Shown in pieces: positions 42,061 through 50,400 of a DNA stretch of 64,000 bases. The stretch spans positions 1 through 64,000 of the forward strand of contig JBMNCQ010000059.1 of NCBI GenBank assembly GCA_049366715.1. The letters are read 5' to 3'. The notes beneath the pieces were generated by a model, which was not told where the DNA came from, ran no database searches, and worked only from the letters and a program-made list of their open reading frames with translations. The stretch is from JBMNCQ01 sp049366715 (GTDB taxonomy: Bacteria > Bacillota > Peptococcia > Peptococcales > BICA1-8). Both the position numbers and the translations under genes were made by a program. The stretch's first letter is position 1. Each line of letters begins with the position of its first letter.

Positions 42061-44067
42061 ATGGCAAAACCAGCCTATAAAGAAAAATATCCGCGTATGT
42101 TCACGCCTTTGGTTATTAAAAGAGGAAAAAATGAAGTTATCTTTAATAATCGGGTTATGATGTCACCGGTCGGGATCTGTGCCACTGGTGGCGGTGCAGA
42201 TAATGGCCGTATTAATGCGTTCGGTGTTGATTACTGGACCGGGATTATCCGGGGAGGTTTCTCTTCCGTAACGCTGCCGATGGAAATTCCTCCGGAAGGA
42301 GGTCATGCAGGTGTGTTCAACATGGATCCGGAACAGTTAAATAATATGAGTATGCATTTATTACAGCGTTCGGTACATGCTTACAATGGGAAAACCTTTG
42401 CAGAATTGATTCATGGCGGCCGTTGTATGGTAAAAAAAGGTGTGCCTTTGAAGGCGGCTGCTGATTCCGAATATCAGGGCAGACCGGTAAAGGGTATGGA
42501 TGCAGCCGATATGCAGGAAGTACTTGATTTATGCCGGGAATTTGCAAGTCAGGCAAGAAGATCCGGTTTTGATGGTATTATGGTACATTGTGCCCATGGC
42601 TGGCTGTTTCATGATTTTCTCTCTCCATTAACCAATACCCGGACCGATGAATTCGGCGGAAGTGTAGAAAACCGCTGCCGTTTTCCGATAATGGTCTTAA
42701 AAGCAATTAGAGAAGTTGCCGGTGATGATTTAATTATTGAACTGCGTTTAAATGGCAGTGATGAAATGCCTGGCGGTATTACACCAGAAGATGCAGCGCA
42801 GCAGGTATTATTATTACAGGATTATGCCGATATGATTCACATTACCTGCGGTACTAGAATTGATGTAACCAGTAGACCTAAAATGCATCCGACCAATTAT
42901 TGTCCAACTGAGCACAATGCTTATGCCAGTGAAATTGTAAAAAATACGCCGGGGGTTGAGATTCCAATTGGTGTCGTCGGTGCGATTAGTGATCCGGAAC
43001 GCACTGAAAAGTTGTTGGCTGACGGAAAAGCAGATTATGTTCTCATTGCTCGTGCAGCAATTGCAGATAATGAATGGGTCAATAAAATCAAAGAAGGCAG
43101 AGAAGAAGATATTCGCCCTTGCTTAAGATGCCTGTATTGTTTAGATCATGGTCGCAGAAAAGCTAAAGTAAGCGGTAAAGAATTGGCAATGGCAACAGAA
43201 GTAAGCTTTGACCGTCGTTGTGTGGTTAACCCATTATCCATGCAGGGCGCTAGTAAAAAAATGTTCCCTGTTCCTAAACGCAGCAAGAAAGTCGCAATTA
43301 TTGGTGGTGGAGTAGCCGGTATGAATGCAGCATTAAGTGCGGCAGACCGAGGCCATGATGTTATAATTTTTGAAAAAACGGAGAAATTAGGCGGGCAGGT
43401 ATTACTGTCTGATGTAATGTGGTTTAAAAAGGAGTTGAAAGCATATCATGAATGGTTAGCAAGACAGGTTAAAAAGCATCCCCAAATTAAGATTATGATG
43501 AATACAGAAGCAACTCCTCAGCTAATTTCGGATCTCAATCCGGATGTGGCAATTGTAGCAGTTGGAGCCGAACAGGTTACGTTGTCAATTCCAGGTGTGG
43601 AAAAAGCCATGATGTCTTTTGAGGTATTTGGGCATGAAGAGCAGGTTGGCAAAAAGGCTGCAATTATCGGCGGTGGTGACATCGGATGTGAATTATCTAT
43701 TCATTTATCTGGTTTAGGGCATGAATGCAGTGTAATTGAAATGACTCCTTTTTTGGCCGGGAATGCAGAATTAACGGAAAGAATGTCTATCCTGCAGTTT
43801 ATGGAAAAAGAGCATGTTGCAACTTATTTGCACACCCAAGCTACGAAAATCACTGATGAGGGTGTATGGACCAAGAGTGCAGAGGGGGAATCCCTTTTAG
43901 AGGCAGATAGTGTGATTATCTGTATAGGTACGAAAGCTTTGGCCGCAGAAAGAGACCGCTTTAGAGATGTTGCATTTGACGTTATAAATATTGGTGACTG
44001 CAAAAAGGCATCTAACCTGCAACATGCTATAGAAACTGGTTTTGATGCAGGTTATATTATCTGCTAA
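42061..44067 (+). CDS. 2-enoate reductase-like flavoprotein, copy 2
   Basis: 668 residues, homologous over the full length to copy 1: FMN barrel (NRVMMSPVGICATGG, FLSPLTNTRTDEFGGSVENRCRF), RPCLRCLYC and DRRCVVNPL for the Fe-S cluster, and two Rossmann motifs (IIGGGVAGMNAA, IIGGGDIGCE). Substrate-pocket residues differ from copy 1 (HGGRCMVKKG versus HCGPFVNLPG). ATG 42061 after AAAAGGAGTGC. Followed by a 14-bp hairpin. Confidence 0.9.
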   Translation: MAKPAYKEKYPRMFTPLVIKRGKNEVIFNNRVMMSPVGICATGGGADNGRINAFGVDYWTGIIRGGFSSVTLPMEIPPEGGHAGVFNMDPEQLNNMSMHLLQRSVHAYNGKTFAELIHGGRCMVKKGVPLKAAADSEYQGRPVKGMDAADMQEVLDLCREFASQARRSGFDGIMVHCAHGWLFHDFLSPLTNTRTDEFGGSVENRCRFPIMVLKAIREVAGDDLIIELRLNGSDEMPGGITPEDAAQQVLLLQDYADMIHITCGTRIDVTSRPKMHPTNYCPTEHNAYASEIVKNTPGVEIPIGVVGAISDPERTEKLLADGKADYVLIARAAIADNEWVNKIKEGREEDIRPCLRCLYCLDHGRRKAKVSGKELAMATEVSFDRRCVVNPLSMQGASKKMFPVPKRSKKVAIIGGGVAGMNAALSAADRGHDVIIFEKTEKLGGQVLLSDVMWFKKELKAYHEWLARQVKKHPQIKIMMNTEATPQLISDLNPDVAIVAVGAEQVTLSIPGVEKAMMSFEVFGHEEQVGKKAAIIGGGDIGCELSIHLSGLGHECSVIEMTPFLAGNAELTERMSILQFMEKEHVATYLHTQATKITDEGVWTKSAEGESLLEADSVIICIGTKALAAERDRFRDVAFDVINIGDCKKASNLQHAIETGFDAGYIIC

Positions 44068-44073
44068 TAAGGT

Positions 44074-44114
44074 TATATAAAGAAAGGGGTACCTTGTACG
44101 CCTTTCTTTATATA
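44074..44114 (+). terminator. Perfect hairpin at the end of the reductase operon
   Basis: 14-bp perfect stem TATATAAAGAAAGG / CCTTTCTTTATATA, 13-nt loop. No long T-run follows, so termination is probable but not certain. Confidence 0.6.
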
Positions 44115-44174
44115 CTATCTGGGAGGAAACTGTGATATAATCATAATAAAAGCATGGATGGAAAAACGATAATC

Positions 44175-45101
44175 ATGAGAATTGAATTATTAGAATATTT
44201 TGTAAATACAATCCAATATGGCTCCATCAATAAGGCAGCTAGAGAATTGTTTATAGCGCAGTCTTCTTTAAGTGAAGCTCTGTTGTCGCTGGAAAAGGAG
44301 CTGGGGTTTCAGCTTCTGGAGCGCTCAAACCGGGGCATACGCCCGACTATTGCCGGAGCAAGGGTATATGAAGATGCGCTGAAAATTCTGAAACTGGTTG
44401 AATGCTGGGGAGAATTTGCTGGCGGCGGACCGCAGGAATTGGCGGGGGAAGTTCATTTGTTGGCTACGCCCTCCATCTGTAGTGTTATTATAAAGCCGCT
44501 GCTGATTCAATTACAAGAGAGATATCCTAAATTAAAGCTATTATTACATGAAACAAAAAATCAATTACTACTATCGACTTTTGAAAAAGCAAAATATCAG
44601 ATGGCTATTGGCTTTTATACGCCGGAGGATGAAAAAGAGACAGTTTTTTTTATTCAGAAAAACGGCTGGCATAGAGAAATTCTTTTTAAAGACATTTTTC
44701 AGATTGTTATGAACCGTAACAGTGTACAGGCAGAGAGAGGTTTTTTAAAAAAAGAAGAATTACAGGGTTTGGCTTTTGCGCAGTACTCAGATCCTGATGA
44801 TAAAGTATCATCGAAATATTTTGCCCATCTGTTCTGTCAGGACAAAATTTATCGGTTAAACAGTAAAGAAGCGATTCTGCAGACAGTTGCAGAAGGGAAA
44901 GCAGTTGCTGTATTTTCCGGATTGCTAATGAAAAATGATTTTTACTATAAAATGAATCTGGTTAAATTACTTACACTGGAGGATTATTCTTTACCGGTGA
45001 CGTATTATATTATATATAATACGAAAAATGTATCTGATCAGCTGATTTCAATGCTTGTGGCACAGGTTAGAGCTGCTGTAAATTCCTTTGCAGAAAGCTG
45101 A
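44175..45101 (+). CDS. LysR-family regulator of the SLC13/enoate reductase locus
   Basis: 308 residues from ATG 44175 (an upstream ATG at 44154 is in frame; neither has a strong ribosome site). N-terminal HTH (LLEYFVNTIQYGSINKAARELFIAQSSLSEALLSLEKELGFQLLERSNRGIRPT) and a co-inducer domain. Same strand and directly after the reductases, AT-rich like them. Very probably responds to the imported substrate. Confidence 0.92.
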   Translation: MRIELLEYFVNTIQYGSINKAARELFIAQSSLSEALLSLEKELGFQLLERSNRGIRPTIAGARVYEDALKILKLVECWGEFAGGGPQELAGEVHLLATPSICSVIIKPLLIQLQERYPKLKLLLHETKNQLLLSTFEKAKYQMAIGFYTPEDEKETVFFIQKNGWHREILFKDIFQIVMNRNSVQAERGFLKKEELQGLAFAQYSDPDDKVSSKYFAHLFCQDKIYRLNSKEAILQTVAEGKAVAVFSGLLMKNDFYYKMNLVKLLTLEDYSLPVTYYIIYNTKNVSDQLISMLVAQVRAAVNSFAES

Positions 45102-45162
45102 AGCGGATTCTATTATAATTTTACATAGTTTTGCTTTTCTGTGGCTTCAAAGATAGTATATA

Positions 45163-45308
45163 GGTTACACTTAACTGGACAATAAAAATAAGGTCATGTA
45201 AATTAGTAATAGTAAAGGAGAGATTTTACATGGCTAAAAGACAAAGAAGAACCTATACCGGTGAATTTAAAGAACAAATAGTAAAGCTTTAAGAGAGAAA
45301 TAATGGGG
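45163..45308 (+). mobile_element. IS3-family remnant (left end and start of OrfA)
   Basis: Terminal-repeat-like sequence (GGTTACACTTAACTGGACAA) followed by a ribosome site and ATG 45230 MAKRQRRTYTGEFKEQIVKL, the start of an IS3/IS911-type OrfA. A stop at 45290 results from loss of one base; restoring it reads KLYERNNG as in intact OrfA. The rest is absent. Confidence 0.72.
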
Positions 45309-45493
45309 TCGGGCTTCAGAAATTCAAAAACTTTCTTACATATTTAATTTTTCTCTTTTTCATCCTCTCTGCTTATCAATTCCCGGTTTTTGTTCCTGAT
45401 GAAATAAGCTGTTGATTTTTAGCCTGGCAAAAGATAGGATTAACATGAACCCACAAAATAGGTAAGCGTTTTATCGTTAGGGGGACGGAAACT

Positions 45494-45889
45494 GTGACGG
45501 ATGAAAAATTTCAGGAGATCGTGCTGCAGGAACTGCAAGGCATCAGACATATAGTTAACAAGGTTGAAACCAGGCTTGACGGAGTTGAAACCGGACTAGA
45601 CGGGGTTGAAACCAGACTAGATAGACTTGAAACCAGATTGGACGGAGTTGAAACCGGACTAGATAGACTTGAAACCAGATTGGACGGAGTTGAAACCAGA
45701 CTGAATAATCTTGAAGGCCGGCAGAAGGAGATTTACCAGGTTGTAAGGGCTATTGAGTATTCCAATCAGACCGGCAAGGCCGAAATGGGCAACCAGAATA
45801 TCAGGCTGGCCAGGGTAGAGGGCAAGCTGAAAAAGGCGGCGAAAGCTTTTACCGAAGAAACTGAGGTAGAACAGGCTTTAGACTTATAA
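45494..45889 (+). CDS. Coiled-coil protein with heptad repeats
   Basis: 131 residues from GTG 45494 (TAGGGGGACGG upstream). Residues about 15-75 are seven-residue repeats of the type LETRLDG/VETGLDR, encoded by near-identical 21-bp units, giving a long coiled coil; a conserved tail (IYQVVRAIEYSNQTGKAEMGNQNIRLARVEGKLK) follows. No enzyme motif. Similar orphan coiled-coil proteins are common in Peptococcaceae, function unknown. Repeat number may vary between strains. Confidence 0.8.
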   Translation: MTDEKFQEIVLQELQGIRHIVNKVETRLDGVETGLDGVETRLDRLETRLDGVETGLDRLETRLDGVETRLNNLEGRQKEIYQVVRAIEYSNQTGKAEMGNQNIRLARVEGKLKKAAKAFTEETEVEQALDL

Positions 45890-45896
45890 AACCGGA

Positions 45897-45931
45897 GGCA
45901 TCTTCCGAAATTAGAGGAAGATGCCTTTTTA
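45897..45931 (+). terminator. Terminator of the coiled-coil gene
   Basis: Perfect 10-bp stem GGCATCTTCC / GGAAGATGCC with T5. Confidence 0.92.
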
Positions 45932-46140
45932 ATAATGCACAGCATTGAGGCCGGAAATCGGGAAAGTTATTGAATTATTGAAGCCCGACCCCCGAATTTT
46001 AACCTTTTAATCCCGGATGTGGACAGATTGGAAAAATTTTTTAGAAAAGGTATTGTATGAAAATTTATTATATGTTAAACTTTTACTAGAAAATAAAAAT
46101 ATTTCCAATTCAGATGAATCAGGGCTGACCGGAAAACCGG

Positions 46141-46177
46141 AGGCACCTTCCTTGTCATAAGGAGAGGTGCCTTTTGT
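46141..46177 (+). terminator. Second terminator, related in sequence
   Basis: AGGCACCTTCCTT / AAGGAGAGGTGCC then TTTTG. The preceding words ACCGGAGGCA are shared with the terminator at 45897, suggesting a duplicated end. The 46000-46140 stretch holds only a short unidentified frame. Region up to riboswitch 4 shows no gene. Confidence 0.75.
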
Positions 46178-46280
46178 TATTTTGGGGCCCGGCAAAATTT
46201 ACAGTTTAGGTTAATGATAATTTACTCCGGGACGCGGGGCGGACTGCCCCTTATCGACCCGGAAGACAGGACAAGCTGCT

Positions 46281-46440
46281 CAGGTGCTTTATCCCGGAGG
46301 GATAAAGGCAAAAGGGAATCGGGTGCAAGTCCCGAACGGTCCGGCCGCTGTAAATGGGAGCTTCCTTCATAATGCCACTGATCATGATATCCGGGAAGGC
46401 GAAGGAAAGCTGTGAACCATGAGTCAGAAGACCTGCCTGA
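46281..46440 (+). ncRNA. Cobalamin riboswitch 4
   Basis: Classical class I layout: AGGTGCTTTATCCCGGAGGG, AAAAGGGAATCGGGTGCAAG, CGGTCCGGCCGCTGTAA, TGCCACTGA, CCGGGAAGGCG, and AGTCAGAAGACCTGCCTG. Distinct in sequence from copies 1-3 and closer to the general consensus. It precedes two transcobalamin-like secreted proteins. Confidence 0.96.
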
Positions 46441-46533
46441 ACAAAGTATATCGAACCTTCCGGGAAAGGTAGTATGCTAAAGATGAGCATAGAATGGACG
46501 GGCGTATTTTTTAATTTATTCTTTAGTAATCAG

Positions 46534-46565
46534 CCACGATTTCTTAGGAGGTCGTGGTTTTTTGT
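46534..46565 (+). terminator. Riboswitch 4 expression-platform terminator
   Basis: CCACGA...TCGTGG stem followed by T6 about 95 nt after the aptamer; cobalamin should favour termination. Confidence 0.85.
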
Positions 46566-46760
46566 TTATTTTTACAACCTATATTTGAGCTGACCGAACA
46601 ACGGAGGCGCTGGTTTTTATAGAGCGAGTTATAGAGACAGTGCTTTTTTATTTATTAGAGGGGAGGTGAGGAAGGTGAAGATCAAAGGAGGTGGATAAAA
46701 ACTATGTTCTTGGTGGAGTCGTTTTGTTTAAAAATATTAAATTATAGGAGGGTTTTGACA

Positions 46761-47279
46761 ATGAAACATGTATTTAAAAAATCGCTGGCACTGGTATTAA
46801 TGGCTTTAATGCTCACAGTGCTTATGGTTGCTCCTGCTTTTGCCCAAACCATTTCTGCAGATGTAACCTTTACTTATTTTGAGTACGAGCTTTCTAGTGA
46901 AAATATAAGCGTTGATGCTGATGGATTTACCACTTTGTTTGATGTACCGACAGGTGCTACCCATCAATATTTAAACCAGCCTACAGTTATGGACGCGGTA
47001 GTGCAGTCCCTTACAAATTTAGGTGTTGAAGAGTATAGTCCGGTTTATTGGGACACCGTCAGTGTACCTAACGGGGCTTACATCAGCAGTATTTTCCTTG
47101 AAGATACGGAGGAGATTGACAGCTATTATAGCTCTAATCCCGGTGAGTCCTATTGGAAAGGTAATACATGGATTCTTTATGTTGATGGAGAGGAAGCAGA
47201 GTTATATGCCAGCAACATTCTTTTAAGTGACGTTAATGATATTACCTTTTCCTATGAATATCAGGAGGTTTATTGGTAA
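46761..47279 (+). CDS. Secreted DUF4430-like (transcobalamin C-terminal-like) protein
   Basis: 172 residues. Signal peptide (KKSLALVLMALMLTVLMVAPAFA, cleavage after AFA near residue 28). The mature part is beta-rich: PTVMDAVVQSL, then SYWKGNTWILYVDGEEAELYASNILLSDVNDITFSYEY, which follows the pattern of DUF4430/transcobalamin-like domains (W-x-Y-x-V-[DN]-G ... D-x-I-x-F-x-Y). ATG 46761 is after TAGGAGGG. First gene after riboswitch 4. Likely surface or exported corrinoid-binding partner of the next protein; inference. Confidence 0.75.
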   Translation: MKHVFKKSLALVLMALMLTVLMVAPAFAQTISADVTFTYFEYELSSENISVDADGFTTLFDVPTGATHQYLNQPTVMDAVVQSLTNLGVEEYSPVYWDTVSVPNGAYISSIFLEDTEEIDSYYSSNPGESYWKGNTWILYVDGEEAELYASNILLSDVNDITFSYEYQEVYW

Positions 47280-47406
47280 AAGTCAGATTCGCTGGTTGGA
47301 ACAAAGAGATTCTGACAGTTTAGTTATTCAATAATTGTGCTCAATAAGGTGGGAAAGCATTTTCTTTCCTGCCTTGTTGACGTGTAATTTAAGGAGAGAC
47401 ACAATC

Positions 47407-50400
47407 ATGAGAAAACAAAACAAACGCCTGCTCAGTCTGTTATTGATTTTAACTATGCTGCTGGGGTTGCTGCTTCCTTGGGGAACAGTCTTTTCCCAAG
47501 GATTGGACGGGCAGGATGTGACCGTTGCCGGTCATGTTTATAATGGTGATGCTGAAGGTAGTGCCCTGGAGATTACACTTAGCTTAGAGGGAGATTCGGT
47601 CCCTGTAGCCGGGCAGCCCGTCACTGTGGCAGCTCAGGTCTATAATGCAGGCACCTCCGGTCTGGAAGACTTAAATGCTTTGCTGTATTTAGGGGAGGCT
47701 GTTGAACCTCTGGATACTCAGTTCATTGAGGAAATTGACAATGGGAAAAGAGAGACAGTGAACTTCAGTTGGACTCCTGCTGCCGCCGGTATGTATAACC
47801 TGCGGGTTGTAGTGGCGGAAGACTGTGAGGCGATCTTGGCAATACAGGTCTTTGCATCTCGGCCTACCACTGTAGAGGAAATGATTGCCGGGATTGAGGG
47901 GTATTTACTTTCTTTAAATTCCGGCGGTGAAGGTGAAAAGCCTCATTTAGCCATGTCTTTATATCCCTTTGCTTTAAAAGCGGCAGGCCTTGATCAGGGG
48001 CAGTTTGATTTAAGTGCAGATGCGGATACATACAATTATAAAACCAGGTTAAGGAATGATGCGGAATATAATAAAAATAAATGGCTAGATACCCTGAGTC
48101 TGGCTGATAAAATTTTTGATCAAATTGCTCAAGGGCAAGATCCTCTTTTAGATGTCGAAGAGCTGTTGGCAAGGCAAAAGGAGGATGGATGGTTTAAAGA
48201 TATAAAAGATGACCAATCCGGCAGGCATAATGCTTCTGTCCAAGCCCGAGCTATTTTAGCTATTGATGCCTATTACGGTGCGGATCCTGATGAAGAATGG
48301 CTCAATGTAGAGGAAGGTACTGCCAAAGGGAGAGTTGGAGCAGTCTTGGCTCTTATAGGTGAACAGTACCCAAGTGGTTCGACTACTAATAATACAGGAG
48401 GATTTTTTGCTCCTACTTTTCGTAGTTCACTATCGCCTATAATGGGGAATTTTCAATATAGCAGTAACACCTTGTATGGTGCCTGCCATGCTTTGGTAGC
48501 TTTATCTAATTACACAGAATATCCTCAAATAATTGATGCGCAAACGCAGGAAACCTTGGGAAATGCGGTAAAAGAGTCTATTGCTTTAGGGCTGGATAGA
48601 ATTGCAATAGGTACACGCAGCTTTGTGGATAGTTATTATCTGATTCCTGCTTTAATTGCTACAGATAATGCTCAGCTGATAGATCATTATGAGTTATTAA
48701 ATGTGATGCTAAATAGGGTACAGGATAACGGTAGCTACAAAAGTGCTCCAATGACCTCTGCTCTAGGTATTGAGTATGACACTCAGCAGGTTTTGATTGC
48801 CCTCAGTGATCTGGCGGCGGGTGAGAGTGCCTGGAAGCGGATTGTTACTCCCAGAGCTCAAAATGTCAAGGATGTACTGGCCGACCGGGATGCTTTGGAA
48901 CTGCCGGATTCCGTTACCGAAACCATCCGATTGAATTTACCTGCTGCCGGCCCCTCCGGCTCAGCTATCCGGTGGTATTCTCACCAGCCTGATGTTATTG
49001 ACCAGGAGGGAATGGTAATCTTGCCCGAAGCCGGGCGGGAAAAGGTCACTCTGACCGCTACCGTCTCCAAAGGAGAGATAGAGAAAGTCAGGGACTTTGT
49101 AATCACCGTCGACAGCCAGCTAAAAACCCGCAACGAGCTGATGCTGGAAAAGGCTGTTAACGCTATCGGTGAGGCCTATGGGACAGATCTTTCTAATGCA
49201 GGCTTCAAAGGAGTTTTTGCCCTGGCGGCCACCGGACTCAATCTGGCTGAGCACACCTTTTATGATGTGAGCGGTCACAAGCGGGGAGAACTCAGTCAAT
49301 ACAGCCCGCGGGATTATGCGCAAATCATCCTGCAGCTTGTCTTGACCGGACAAAACCCCTATAATCATCAAGGCCTAAATTATGTAGCTGAGCTGCAGAA
49401 TCTGGAGCAACAGGGTGACTTCGACAGCATGGAGGATAATATTTGGGCTTTGCTGGCTTTAGATGCGGCCGGGGGAACATATGAAGCTGATTTGATTAAC
49501 CTTATCGCTGAAGGAATAGACGAGAATACTCCTTTAGCTACCTTGGCTAAAGGCCTGTGTGCCCTTGCTTCCCATGGAGAATTGGAGGAAGTGGAGGCAG
49601 CTATAGACCAGGCTGTGAACCGTCTGAAAAGCTGCCAGCTCACCGGGGGTCCTCAAGCGGGAATGTTTTTTGCAGATGATGAACAGTATGATTTCAACCT
49701 TCATGCCATAGTAACCTCCGGTTTGATTGCCGTAGGAGAAGACCTGAGCGATAAAGGCACCGCTGAAAACGGGGGAAGGTGGAACCAGTCTGGTCAAACC
49801 CCTTTGGATATCTTTGCGCTTTATCAGCTGGAGGATGGGACCTTTAAAACAAATTTTGCTGACCCAACAGGGACCGTTAATTTTGATGCTGTTACCGCCC
49901 TGGCCGATATGGCAGCCGGTGGTAATGTCTGGTCACGGGCCTATTTAAGCTATGCAGATTTTCAAAATCTCCTGATCAGGGCTCAAACTATAATGGATCA
50001 AGTGCTGGATTTATACACCCCTCAAAGCGGACTATTGCTCAAGGATGCCTATGAAGAGGCTTTAGCAGCCCATATACCGCCAGGGAATATTAAAGGCTAT
50101 GGGGAAAAATACTTTAATCTATGGACGGCTATTAATAATCTCTCCACGGAGTTCCTTCCTGTTTTTGAGGATGAAAGCCAATACACCGCCGAGAGTTTTG
50201 AAAAATTCAAAGCCAGGGTTACTGAGCTTTATAAAACTCTGGGCAGCAGGGAAGGTACTACCGAGGAGGTAGCCCAGGCTTGCGAAGCTGTGGCGGAGGC
50301 ATATCAAAGCTTAGAGCCGGTAGCTGCCGGTTTTGGTTCAGCTTTCTTTAGCCAGGGAGTAACACCGGCAGAACCGATGGCTCCTATGGCGATGACTATG

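Larger units (their letters stand above)
45305..45992. repeat. Segment bounded by 23-bp inverted repeats
   Basis: Left end 45305-45327 starts GGGGTCGGGCTTCA; the right end 45970-45992 is its reverse complement at 21 of 23 positions. The 690-bp segment carries one coiled-coil gene and its terminator. No transposase inside and no clear target duplication. It interrupts the IS3 remnant. Stretch 45328-45493 shows nothing else. Confidence 0.6.

Noticed and set aside
45560..45715. Short direct repeats that might suggest a CRISPR
   Set aside because: They are in-frame 21-bp heptad repeats without spacers, in a coiled-coil gene.
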